From CAZPHU01 sp964419255 (GTDB lineage Bacteria; Fibrobacterota; Chitinivibrionia; Chitinivibrionales; CAYFVL01), in NCBI GenBank assembly GCA_964419255.1, contig CAYQOU010000018.1, positions 1-63,436 on the forward strand: 63,436 nt of DNA, in the 5' to 3' direction. Below are positions 45,650 through 54,481 of this stretch, piece by piece. The notes under the pieces were generated by a model. That model was not told where the DNA came from and searched no databases. It was given only the letters and a program-made list of their open reading frames with translations. Position 1 is the stretch's first letter, and each line of letters starts with the position of its first letter. Both the position numbers and the translations under genes were made by a program.

Positions 45650-47374
45650 TTACTCTTCGTCCAGTTGAGCGGATTCGGAGGCATCGGGGGGACTAGCGGG
45701 TAGCGTGTCCTCCTGCGGAGCTTTTTCATTTACCTGGTCGGAGACAGAATCGGCAGGTTCGGATGATTGATCCGGTTGACTGGAATCGTCTTCGGATGAT
45801 TTTTCGGGCGAAACAGCTTCGTCTCCTTCCGGCTGTTGGGCAGTGCTCTTGTCGGAAGGCCGCGATTTTTGTTTCTGAGCATCCTCCTCCGGTAGAGCCT
45901 GAGAAAAGTCCTCATTATCTCTTACGATTTTTCTGGTTTCAACTTTTTCTTCTGTTGCACTTTCCTCTATTTTCCTGAAAGCAGCATCCGATGAAATAAC
46001 CGCGCCGGTCTGCTCCGATAAAAGTCTCAAAACCTCCTGGGCGGTAAGCGCGACGGCATCGTTGGGATCGTTTGCAAGCTGTTCCATAAGATACATCGCA
46101 CGGGTTTCTTTCATTTTTCCCAGAGCTATGAGAATCTCCACCTTTAAATCGGGGTCGTTTGTGCGTGCGATAAGCTCCAGCAGAACATCCGATGCCGCGC
46201 GGTTGCCGATCTCTCCCAGAGCGGTAATACTGTACATCCGCATGTAACCATCCTGCTTCTCATCCAGTGCGATCTCCTGCAAAACTCCGACCGCGCGCTC
46301 ACGAAAGTCGACGATCTCATCGAGTACTTCCCGTACCCGATCCGGCTCGAACGGTTCCGCGGCATACAGGTTTTTCAGGGTTACGATCTTGTCAAACAGA
46401 ATGCCTTCCAGTTGATCCTTCCCGTAACCGCTTTCGGTAAGAGAAGCAAGTGATTTGTCCAGTTCATCCACGGACGTGCTGATCTGTTGAGAGGCCGATT
46501 GAAGGCTGTCTACAGTGTGGTAAAGAGAATCGATAAGCAGCTGCTGCCTGGCCAGACGATCTTCCAAGGTGATAAAGCCGTCCCTCTTTCCAAAACCGGC
46601 GATGCCGTGAAAACGGATGCCAAACCAGATCCCCGGCCCGGCAAAGGTGTTATTTTCTTCCGGCTGCAGCGATATGGCAAATTCGTTATTAGCATCGAAG
46701 AAAAGCGACTGAATGTCAACCGCTCCGGTGGAGATCTCCAGACGATCGTTGAAAGCACGCCAGGTGACAAAAAGGGAAAGAGGAAACTGTTCGAATCGGC
46801 GATACCCCTCAAACGAGGCGTATAAACCGTACCCAAAATATTTCTCTATGGCAAAGAAAGGATTAACCTTCTCCGAGTCGATTGTCGGAATCGATTGCAC
46901 CCCAACATGCAGCCTGGTTTTGATTGACTCTATGCTTTTGCTCAACGCCAGATAAAACTCATTTTCAGGATCATTATCACCGGAATAATCAAAAAGAGTA
47001 GCTTCCTTATGGGTAAAGAGATTGTGTACGCCGACAGCAAGCGAGGGCAAAAACCTTCGGTTTTCTCCCAGGATGCGCGCCTTGAGTCCCATGGTAAAGC
47101 CGCCACTGTATCCGAGCTCGATATTTACGTATTCGATTATACCCAGATCCAGCAGGTATGATTGCGGTACCAGCAATTCCTGATCATCGTTACGGGCCAG
47201 CAAGAGATCCGCTCCGATATGATACTCGCCCCCCTTGAGCAGATCCGCATCCGGCACCAGATGAAGCGAACTCCATCTGGTTTTGGCATGTACGGCCGAA
47301 AAACAGACACCGATTGCCGCGATACTCATGAGCAGCCGCAAAAATGTTCTGCGTTTCTTTTTCTCAATAATCAT
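45650..47374 (-). CDS. Exported protein with beta-barrel-like part, coiled coil, HEAT repeats and acidic tail
   Basis: A 574-residue protein. Signal peptide about 1-29 (ends SAVHA). Residues 30-260 are strand-rich (YHIGADLLLARN, VNIELGYSGGFTMGLKARIL) and look like an outer-membrane or surface barrel. A coiled coil follows (about 280-310), then four or more HEAT-like repeats (about 325-445; MRMYSITALGEIGNRAASDV, KVEILIALGKMKETRAMYL). The last 115 residues are Ser/Pro/Glu-rich and acidic. ATG 47374 has AAGG 7 bases upstream; the frame opens to GTG 47419. A different minus frame continues past its stop (see findings). Confidence 0.75.
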   Translation of the reverse strand: MIIEKKKRRTFLRLLMSIAAIGVCFSAVHAKTRWSSLHLVPDADLLKGGEYHIGADLLLARNDDQELLVPQSYLLDLGIIEYVNIELGYSGGFTMGLKARILGENRRFLPSLAVGVHNLFTHKEATLFDYSGDNDPENEFYLALSKSIESIKTRLHVGVQSIPTIDSEKVNPFFAIEKYFGYGLYASFEGYRRFEQFPLSLFVTWRAFNDRLEISTGAVDIQSLFFDANNEFAISLQPEENNTFAGPGIWFGIRFHGIAGFGKRDGFITLEDRLARQQLLIDSLYHTVDSLQSASQQISTSVDELDKSLASLTESGYGKDQLEGILFDKIVTLKNLYAAEPFEPDRVREVLDEIVDFRERAVGVLQEIALDEKQDGYMRMYSITALGEIGNRAASDVLLELIARTNDPDLKVEILIALGKMKETRAMYLMEQLANDPNDAVALTAQEVLRLLSEQTGAVISSDAAFRKIEESATEEKVETRKIVRDNEDFSQALPEEDAQKQKSRPSDKSTAQQPEGDEAVSPEKSSEDDSSQPDQSSEPADSVSDQVNEKAPQEDTLPASPPDASESAQLDEE

Positions 47375-47597
47375 TCGTTTGCCTTCTGATTTTCCGTCAT
47401 TGCCGGAATTGAACTGCACCGAAAAAAAATCCGGCCCACCGCTGATTGGGCATCATCTAAAATGGAGTGAGATCAGTACGGTGATTTGGTCTTCACTCTG
47501 CTACGCATAAGACAATACCCACAGTTACCCGAAATTGCAAACAGGCACCATTAACTTTATCGGTATATGTGAGGCAAAACTTTGCTTATTTTTTTTA

Positions 47598-47633
47598 CTC
47601 GAGGTGAACGGTTGCGAGCAAATGAGTCGCACT
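47598..47633 (+). repeat. Family I interspersed repeat
   Basis: Reads GAGGTGAACGGTTGCGAGCA, then AATGAGTCGC: the left arm and centre of family I. Weakly conserved right arm. Confidence 0.55.
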
Positions 47634-47771
47634 AATCCTTGAAAGCAGAAGGGGTGAAGCAATCGTATAGTCGTGCGCAGAACCCTCAGAGGTATTTTTC
47701 ACGAATTGCTTAGGCCCTTTTGCCCCGGGCGGATCGAGCGAATCGCCGCAAGAGAACGCTCCATTCAGTTT

Positions 47772-48119
47772 TTATTCATCATCCCCAAACTGCTCATCCT
47801 GGCTGGAGAAATCGGACATATCCGAATCACGGGTCTCCATCAGTTCCGCAATCTGCTGTGGCTCCGGCAACCGGTCTCTGATTTCCTTCAGCAGACGGAT
47901 GATCATATCATTTTGCTTGACCAGCCGCTCGGCCTGAGCGTTATTGCTGTGACGTTTACCATTGTTGTTTCGGTCGGGACGTCTGCGGGAGGATGGTGAC
48001 TGTGCCGATTGATGCTGATAGTTGCCGCCATTGTAGTTGTAGCTTGCACTGGGGCTGTAGTTTGGTTTGCCCGGACTCTTACGGGAGGAATTACCATAAT
48101 TGGGTTCATCAAAAGCCAT
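47772..48119 (-). CDS. Small low-complexity protein with C-terminal helix, unknown
   Basis: A 115-residue protein. The first 65 residues are rich in Asn, Ser, Tyr, Gly and Arg (possibly RNA-binding or disordered). The next 30 form a helix (QAERLVKQNDMIIRLLKEIR) and the last 25 are acidic. AAAGGAG stands 11 bases before the ATG. No family recognised. It is flanked by family I copies at 47598 and 48438. Confidence 0.6.
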   Translation of the reverse strand: MAFDEPNYGNSSRKSPGKPNYSPSASYNYNGGNYQHQSAQSPSSRRRPDRNNNGKRHSNNAQAERLVKQNDMIIRLLKEIRDRLPEPQQIAELMETRDSDMSDFSSQDEQFGDDE

Positions 48120-48255
48120 TCAAAAGCACTCCTTTAGTAATAATAGGAAAAAATAGTAAATAAGTTTGTTTTAAATCTCTGAAGAGAGTAGTTACTGTAG
48201 TCCTGAAGTCGGGAGAGACTTGCTACAAAATGTTTAACATGAATTTAGCGTTAAA

Positions 48256-48410
48256 TAGCTAACTCCGACAGAGCCGGAGAATCAAGGATCAAAGAATCAG
48301 GAAACAAAAACACATACAAATAATACGACAAAAACGTGCTTTTCCTCCTTCTCCCGTCACAAGTCCCGCTAAAACAGGACGGGATAGGGAGGTCAGGTTT
48401 GGACCATAGA
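48256..48410 (+). repeat. Family II interspersed repeat
   Basis: Contains AGCCGGAGAATCAAGGATCA, AAACAAAAACAC, ACAAATAATACGAC, a TTCTTCTCC-type pyrimidine tract, the hairpin TCCCGCTAAAACAGGACGGGAT and GGAGGTCAGGT. This is the fullest copy in the window. Confidence 0.7.
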
Positions 48411-48437
48411 ATAAAACGGATATGCAGAAGTATATGT

Positions 48438-48496
48438 AACCTGAATTGAGCTGTTCTGAGCAAGGGAGTCGCGAGAGAATTCTTCAGTTCAGGTTA
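48438..48496 (+). repeat. Family I interspersed repeat, full-length palindrome
   Basis: Left arm AACCTGAATTGAGCTGTTCT, centre GAGCAAGGGAGTCGCGAG, right arm AGAATTCTTCAGTTCAGGTT. The arms pair imperfectly over about 20 bases. The miaA stop codon (48489-48491, minus strand) lies in the right arm. Confidence 0.75.
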
Positions 48497-49451
48497 TTGA
48501 TTTGGACGCCCATAAAGCATCGCAATACTCTATTAATTCAGTGTAGCTTTCAGGGCATGTAACGTCAACTAAAAATCCACTTACCTGATGTCTGAACCAG
48601 GTCATCTGTCTTTTTGCATACCGTCTGGTGTTGCGTTTAATCTTCTCAACAGCTTCCGGCAGACTCATCTCTCCATTCTCTACGGCGAACAATTCGCGAT
48701 AGCCCACACAATGCATACCGGGAGAGTCGGGTGCATATCCCATCGAGCGAAGTCTTTTAAATTCATCCCATAATCCCATATCCATCATCTGCTCCGCACG
48801 ACCGTTTATTCTCTCGTATAAAACGGCGCGCGGCATATGCAGAATTATCGGAACAAACTCGAGAGAGTGCATCGGCTTTTTCTGGCTATCCAGCCTGCTG
48901 ATCGACTCTCCAGTGTCGTAGAACACCTGTAAGGCTCTAATAATCCTCTGCGAGTCGTTTGGATGAAGCCGTTTGGCACTGAGAGGATCGACACGGCTCA
49001 ACTCTTCATGGAGAACCTGCTTTCCGTATCGATCTGCTTTCTGTTCACAGTGTGCACGAAAGGCCGGATTGGCGGGAATTTGAGGCCCTAATCCTTCACT
49101 CAGACATCTAAAATACAGACCGGTACCACCACAAATGCAAATAGATTTTGCTTTTGCTGCAGTTTTTTTCGCACAGCCAAGCGCATCGGAGGCAAATCGC
49201 CAGGCGGAGTACTGTTCACAAGGATCAATGATATCAATGAGATAGTGCCTGACGGCACGCAATTCATCTTTATCGGGTTTTGCGGTTCCGATATCCATGT
49301 ATCGGTATACCTGACGTGAATCGCATGAGACGATTTCCCATCCATACCGCAGAGCAAGCTCGATGGCGACGGCCGTTTTACCCACTGCTGTTGGTCCCAG
49401 GATGACGGGCACCAGCTGCTGCCTGCACGTAGCCGGCATCATTGACTCCAC
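48489..49451 (-). CDS. miaA: tRNA dimethylallyltransferase
   Basis: A 320-residue MiaA, which adds a dimethylallyl group to A37 of tRNAs reading U-starting codons. The P-loop is GPTAVGKT (19-26), followed by CDSRQVYRYMDIGTAKP. Also visible are HYLIDIIDP, GGTGLYF, and the C-terminal RYAKRQMTWFRH. Length is standard. Its stop codon is in a family I repeat. Confidence 0.97.
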   Translation of the reverse strand: MESMMPATCRQQLVPVILGPTAVGKTAVAIELALRYGWEIVSCDSRQVYRYMDIGTAKPDKDELRAVRHYLIDIIDPCEQYSAWRFASDALGCAKKTAAKAKSICICGGTGLYFRCLSEGLGPQIPANPAFRAHCEQKADRYGKQVLHEELSRVDPLSAKRLHPNDSQRIIRALQVFYDTGESISRLDSQKKPMHSLEFVPIILHMPRAVLYERINGRAEQMMDMGLWDEFKRLRSMGYAPDSPGMHCVGYRELFAVENGEMSLPEAVEKIKRNTRRYAKRQMTWFRHQVSGFLVDVTCPESYTELIEYCDALWASKSIT

Positions 49452-49600
49452 TCAAAGGGAAATGGTATTTTTTGATACCGCTGCCGTTCATCCTTTTGCT
49501 GCTTCCGGGAAGCAAAATTCTCACTTGTTACTGAAGAAACAATCATCCCTGGTTCCTTTAAGGGCTCTCAAACAGAAAGAATGTGCGCAAAAGAGCACCC

Positions 49601-50746
49601 ATGCATAGAAAAAAATTAACCCGTTTACTGTTGTTTATTCTAGTTTTGCTGGCCGCTGCTCTGCTCGTTCGTTTCATTATGCGTTCGGTCTCGATCTCAT
49701 ACCCACTGCAGAGCATGCTGCAGGAGAAAAATACAACAGGCGAACTTTCCAGTCTTGCCACCACTAAACTCGAAGAACAACTCATCGATAAACTTCATGA
49801 GCTTGAAGTCAAAAAGGAGGATATCCGGACTCATATTTTCCTGGAAGATACCCTCAGAGAGATAGAGGTTCAAATCCCCCGGGGAAAACCCATGGAGTGG
49901 ATTATCTGGAATCTCAGTCAGGCGGTGCACGATACACGCTATCAGATAGAAGACTGTCTCTACCAGAAACGCGGCGATTTCTATGTATTACGATTCAACA
50001 GCAGAAATCCTCGCAATTTCGATGTACTTCTCTCGATTCACATGGCCGACCGGTATTACTCCAATACGGCGCAGGTTGCGATAGTGATTCAGGATTTTAA
50101 CTTTCAGGCAAACGAGACCACAACCCGCCTCCTTGCTTTCCCTCACCCCCTTACCGTCTGCCTGATTGCCGCTGCCAATAAATCTGACCTGACCGCGCAG
50201 GCAGCCCACGAATACGACAAGGAGATTATCCTCCATCTGCTTCTCGAAAGCTCCACAAGGATCAATACCCCCTTCGAGGAATCGATGATAATGGTTCATT
50301 ATGAGGAGTCCAGGATTCGCGATATGGTCACCGAGGGGCCTGATCAGATCCCCTACTTTGCCGGGTTCAGCAATCTTTTCGGCTCCCGGGGGTGCGAAGA
50401 TTCACGGGTTATGCGAATCGTGCTGGAAGAGGTTAAAAAGCATAAGGCCTATTTTCTGGAGAATGTCACCGCCCGCAATTCCGTGGTACACAGCATGTCT
50501 GAGAAGATGTCCGTACCCTATGCCCGGATACAGGGCACATTGCCCGCCGACACGTCGGGAGAGATTTTGGAAGAAAATTTAAAGAAGTTCTGCTATATCG
50601 CCCAGAAAAAAGGGTATTACATAATCGGTGCTCACGCAAATCAGTCTCTACTCACCGCATTGGAAAACACTCTCCCCTTTTTCGAGAAGAATGGAATTCA
50701 GCTGGTGCATGTGTCTACTATTGTTCCCAGGATGCGATCGAACTAA
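49601..50746 (+). CDS. Divergent polysaccharide deacetylase-family (YibQ/DUF610) protein, membrane-anchored
   Basis: A 381-residue protein with an N-terminal transmembrane anchor (about 10-26). The central and C-terminal parts look like the divergent polysaccharide deacetylase family (LLAFPHPLTVCLI, YDKEIILHLLLESST, GFSNLFGSRGCEDSRVMRIV, GYYIIGAHANQSLLTALEN). These proteins have a deacetylase-like barrel, often without the usual metal ligands, and may act on cell-wall sugars. The frame opens at GTG 49583; I prefer ATG 49601, as the next-start context is similar and the n-region is cleaner. Confidence 0.8.
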   Translation: MHRKKLTRLLLFILVLLAAALLVRFIMRSVSISYPLQSMLQEKNTTGELSSLATTKLEEQLIDKLHELEVKKEDIRTHIFLEDTLREIEVQIPRGKPMEWIIWNLSQAVHDTRYQIEDCLYQKRGDFYVLRFNSRNPRNFDVLLSIHMADRYYSNTAQVAIVIQDFNFQANETTTRLLAFPHPLTVCLIAAANKSDLTAQAAHEYDKEIILHLLLESSTRINTPFEESMIMVHYEESRIRDMVTEGPDQIPYFAGFSNLFGSRGCEDSRVMRIVLEEVKKHKAYFLENVTARNSVVHSMSEKMSVPYARIQGTLPADTSGEILEENLKKFCYIAQKKGYYIIGAHANQSLLTALENTLPFFEKNGIQLVHVSTIVPRMRSN

Positions 50747-50749
50747 TTT

Positions 50750-50855
50750 GTTAACAGCTGAGTCCTGCAAAGCCGGAGAACACAGAGTACAGAATGCAGA
50801 ATCAAGGAATCAAAAAACAAGAAAACTGTAGACAAATAATACGGTAAAAAATGCG
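50750..50855 (+). repeat. Family II interspersed repeat, partial
   Basis: Contains AAAGCCGGAGAACACAGAGT, GAATCAAGGAATCAAAAAAC and ACAAATAATACGGTAAAAAA, matching the left half of the copy at 48256. The hairpin half is missing. Confidence 0.55.
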
Positions 50856-50909
50856 ATACATCGGAAACCACGAATCCAAACGCTCACCTATCTTGGAAAG
50901 GAGAATGAT

Positions 50910-51620
50910 ATGGCAACACTGGGTGTTAACATCGATCATATAGCAACCATCCGACAGGCACGAAAGAGCCGGGAGCCGGATCCGGTTCAGGCGGCGGTTT
51001 TGGCGGAGCTGGCCGGGGCTCATGGCATAACCGCTCACCTGCGCGAGGACCGGCGCCACATTCAGGATCGCGACATATATATGCTTAAGCAGACCGTCTC
51101 CACTCACCTGAACATGGAGATGGCGGCTACAAACGAGATGGTTCAGATCGCCATCGATGTTACCCCCTATATGGCCACGCTGGTGCCGGAAAAGCGCGAA
51201 GAGCAGACCACGGAAGGGGGGCTTACCGTTAGGGGCAAGGAGAGCGAACTGGCAAAGGTTGTCGAATCCCTTCAGGAGCATAATATTCTGGTTAGCCTGT
51301 TTATCGATCCGGACATCCAGCAGATCAAGGCGGCCGCAAAGACAGGAGCCACTCATATCGAATTACATACCGGCTACTATGCAAACGCCCGCAGACGGGC
51401 ACGGCTGGAGGAGCTGGCAAAACTTCAGGACTGCGCCATAGCGGCTCACAAGCTGGGCCTCAACGTCAACGCCGGTCATGGCCTCGACTATCAGAACGTG
51501 GAGCGGGTGGCACGCCTCGAGCACATCGCCGAGCTCAACATAGGCCACTCCATCGTCGCCCGCGCCTCCCTGGTGGGACTGGATAAGGCCGTACGGGACA
51601 TGATAAGCCTTATCGACTGA
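50910..51620 (+). CDS. pdxJ: Pyridoxine 5'-phosphate synthase
   Basis: A 236-residue PdxJ that joins 1-deoxyxylulose 5-phosphate with 3-amino-2-oxopropyl phosphate to give PNP. The opening LGVNIDHIATIRQAR, the loop GITAHLREDRRHI, the LFIDPD strand, and the end AELNIGHSIVARA are all typical. GAAAGGAG stands 9 bases before the ATG. It marks the deoxyxylulose-5-phosphate route of vitamin B6 synthesis in this organism. Confidence 0.97.
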   Translation: MATLGVNIDHIATIRQARKSREPDPVQAAVLAELAGAHGITAHLREDRRHIQDRDIYMLKQTVSTHLNMEMAATNEMVQIAIDVTPYMATLVPEKREEQTTEGGLTVRGKESELAKVVESLQEHNILVSLFIDPDIQQIKAAAKTGATHIELHTGYYANARRRARLEELAKLQDCAIAAHKLGLNVNAGHGLDYQNVERVARLEHIAELNIGHSIVARASLVGLDKAVRDMISLID

Positions 51621-51646
51621 CAGAGGATGGAGTCCTTGGGGACGAA

Positions 51647-51720
51647 TAATCGAAGCCGGAGGATCAAGGGTTCAGGATCAAATCTCAGCAATTAAAATCA
51701 CATATGAAGGTGTTAGCCGT
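51647..51720 (+). repeat. Family II interspersed repeat, left-end fragment
   Basis: GAATAATCGAAGCCGGAGGA, then TCAAGGGTTCAGGATCAAA. Matches only the first 50 bases of family II. The remainder of the 195-base gap up to the convergent gene at 51816 shows nothing. Confidence 0.45.
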
Positions 51721-51815
51721 CAAGGGGTTAAAGATAGTCCGTGCCCTTACTACGGCAGCAAAGATAATAAACCGGCAGCGGGCAAAATATGCGGGGCCAG
51801 CTTCCCGAACAGACA

Positions 51816-54287
51816 CTACTCGGCGACCGCAATCTTTATGTATTTGACAGAGGAGCGACCGTCGAGGACAGAATCGACGAGACGCACGGCGACAAGATAG
51901 GTGCCGGATGAGACATACTCTCCCCTGCTGTTTTTGCCGTCCCAGACAAGATATTGCCTTCCATCGTGATTGCCATAGACAAATGACAGCTCCTTTCTAA
52001 TCACGTTTCCTGTTGCATCATAGATTGTGGCAAACGCCTGGGGCATGCCGGAAGACGAAATCATGATCACCGTTCCGGTGTTACTCTGTATGCCCGGCAG
52101 CGCCGAAACGTATGACGGAATCTGATCGACTCCCGGGGTAAATGGTGAGATGGCCAGCAGATCCCATTCATCGGCTCGAAAGGCTGTGATCTCTATGGCA
52201 CGCCCGCCTCCCCGGCCGCCGTTTCCGGCATCATCCACGGGCACATGACGATCGGTCGCAAGACTTATGGTATTTCTGGAAGACAGGGCAGCAAAGCTGA
52301 TCTTCTCGGTGAAAATCACCCGACAGCTCGAATCATCAGCCATCTCGATCGGCTCGGCGCCGCTCTCAAGAAAAGACTTCATCGGACCGACGATATCAAA
52401 TACCTGATCCGGTCTTTTCCCTCGTATGGATGATGCCTGAATGGGTTCGGAAAACGTCACGATCAGCGTATCCCGGGACGCTCTGCCGGAAGATTTCATT
52501 TCGGCCGATTGTATCACCGGACCGGCTCTATCCAGGACGGTAAACGGCTGTATGTCGAAATCGCCGCTTAAAGGGATACGTCCCCACTGATCAAACGGCA
52601 CATCGGTTCCGAAATCGAAAGGCGGCTGTATGCTGACCGAGAAGACGCTCTTGCCGAAAACGGAATCGGGCAGGCGTGTCATATGACTCTTTGCAAATAT
52701 TCGGTTGCGCTTACCGAATGGATCGGTCAGGTCTATCCGCGTGGGAAGCTTTCTGACATAACCATCCAGCTCTATTACAGCCGTCTCGATTCTACCGTCT
52801 CCATCACGGTCCTCATACCAGGCACCACTGACCATTCGGGAACAGAAATAATCGACGGTACTCATATCCGATGGTTCATAATAAGATTTGGCGGCAAACA
52901 TATTCAGGGTTGTCGATCTGCTGATTACCAGCGTGTCTTCATACACCGCGCTGCTGTCGGTCGGTTTGAGGCCCTGAAGGGAGTAGAAAATCTGTATGGA
53001 AGAATCATGTTCGAAACCGGGTACCGACAGAGCCACCTTCAGAGTGTCGTCAAAGACGGTGCCGGCGGCTACGGATGCAACCGGCGGGGGCAGCTTGGCA
53101 AAGGTATAAATATGCTGCTGTATGGCGCTTGGCTCCATATTCGTCTTAAAGGCTCGTATCTGCAGGGTGCATCGATCGTGGATGACGACAGGCTCCCCCT
53201 GGTAGAGCCGACTTGCCTTGGTGGGCTCGCTGCCATCCAGGGTGTAGGTAACCATGGCCTGCGGCTCCAGGTTTTCCAGTGTTACCGAAACCGGCTCACC
53301 GCTGAATTCTCCCCCCCGTGGACGGGCTCGCGGGGTTGCCACCACCGGTGCGCCCCCTTCGACGAACCGTGCTGCGGTGGTATGACTGGTGCTGTATCCT
53401 TGATGGGTTGCATATGCCCGCAGCGTTGTCGTTGAGTCGATAATCATATGCAGCGTAGAACCACGTATGGTTCGGGTGATCAGAGAATCGCCCTGCTGCA
53501 TGCGGCAGGTAAGCCTTATGAGAGAATCCGACCGGAAGCCGGGAACGGTTATGGTCACGGGCAAAGATGATGAAAAATTGGTGTCCACCGGGCTAATGAC
53601 CGGTGACGGCAGAGTCGGATATATCCGCACAAACCGACGGCTGAGCTGCGAGCTGTTGAGCCGGGTGCCGCTTCGACTCACCGCAACGGCTTTCAGAGTG
53701 GTGGTATCGGTGATGGTAAGGGGGCTTCTGTACAGCTTCCCGTGCATCAGCGGATCCTGACCATCCAGGGTGTAGTAGATCTGGATATCGGTATCCTGCA
53801 AATAGCCTGGGACTGTAAGGGTAATCGTTTCGCTGATAACAAATTCGCCTCCATCCGTATCGACATGTGGTGCGGGGAGGGCCTTGATTTTTTCGTACCT
53901 CCTGACCAGCTCGGAGGAATAGCCGGAAAACGAGCTGTCCGAGACGAAACGCGCCCTCAAAATAACCGAGGTGTCGATCCGGATCGAGCTCTGATAGTAG
54001 CGTACATCCGACGACAGCAGTGGATCCGTGCCATTCAGGGTAAAAACAATTAGCCCATCGGGGCAGTCATCCCGCTCACAGCCGGGTGACAATGTGAGAC
54101 GCAGCGTATCGGCAAATGATGTGTTTTGAGCAGAAACCCGGGGCATGGGAAACTCATCCCTGTGCATTCGCTGGGAGCTGTCCCCTCGTACGAACGGGGA
54201 ACCGTTCGGAGAATCGGCGCCAAAGCCAGCATCGGCTAACAAGATGGCCAGAAGGAAAAAGACGGTTATCGGTGCATTCTTATTCAT
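51816..54287 (-). CDS. Secreted protein with five chitobiase/Fn3-like (CHB_HEX_C) repeats and a FlgD-like tail
   Basis: An 823-residue exported protein. The signal peptide is about 1-24 (ends GFGAD). Five repeats of about 85 residues follow between about 55 and 480; three keep the motif YTLDG.xP (ITI YYTLDGQDP, VTYTLDGSEP, FTLNGTDP), the others are degenerate. The C-terminal 80 residues are a FlgD-type Ig fold/sorting tail (YDATGNVIRKEL, WDGKNSRGEYVSSGTYLV). ATG 54287 has AAAGAG upstream; the frame opens to 54332. It is probably a cell-surface protein; no enzyme domain is seen. Confidence 0.8.
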   Translation of the reverse strand: MNKNAPITVFFLLAILLADAGFGADSPNGSPFVRGDSSQRMHRDEFPMPRVSAQNTSFADTLRLTLSPGCERDDCPDGLIVFTLNGTDPLLSSDVRYYQSSIRIDTSVILRARFVSDSSFSGYSSELVRRYEKIKALPAPHVDTDGGEFVISETITLTVPGYLQDTDIQIYYTLDGQDPLMHGKLYRSPLTITDTTTLKAVAVSRSGTRLNSSQLSRRFVRIYPTLPSPVISPVDTNFSSSLPVTITVPGFRSDSLIRLTCRMQQGDSLITRTIRGSTLHMIIDSTTTLRAYATHQGYSTSHTTAARFVEGGAPVVATPRARPRGGEFSGEPVSVTLENLEPQAMVTYTLDGSEPTKASRLYQGEPVVIHDRCTLQIRAFKTNMEPSAIQQHIYTFAKLPPPVASVAAGTVFDDTLKVALSVPGFEHDSSIQIFYSLQGLKPTDSSAVYEDTLVISRSTTLNMFAAKSYYEPSDMSTVDYFCSRMVSGAWYEDRDGDGRIETAVIELDGYVRKLPTRIDLTDPFGKRNRIFAKSHMTRLPDSVFGKSVFSVSIQPPFDFGTDVPFDQWGRIPLSGDFDIQPFTVLDRAGPVIQSAEMKSSGRASRDTLIVTFSEPIQASSIRGKRPDQVFDIVGPMKSFLESGAEPIEMADDSSCRVIFTEKISFAALSSRNTISLATDRHVPVDDAGNGGRGGGRAIEITAFRADEWDLLAISPFTPGVDQIPSYVSALPGIQSNTGTVIMISSSGMPQAFATIYDATGNVIRKELSFVYGNHDGRQYLVWDGKNSRGEYVSSGTYLVAVRLVDSVLDGRSSVKYIKIAVAE

Positions 54288-54410
54288 ACCTATGCTCTTT
54301 AGTCGTCGTTTTGCAGGAAAAGTTTCAACCACCTGTTGACTCCATCTGCCTGGAGACGAAAACGGTTGTTCTGAACAAATACTAAATGGGCAAAAACCTC
54401 TCCAAACGGC

Positions 54411-54451
54411 AAAAAAAAACGGCTGCTTAGAAAAAAAGCAACCGTTTTTTT
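54411..54451 (-). terminator. Bidirectional terminator after the PPIase gene
   Basis: Stem AACGGCTGCTT / AAGCAACCGTT with an A-rich loop, and T-runs on both strands. It lies 31 bases past the PPIase stop on the minus strand. Confidence 0.8.
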
Positions 54452-54481
54452 GGATCTGACGTATTTCTCCTTCTCGTGGAT

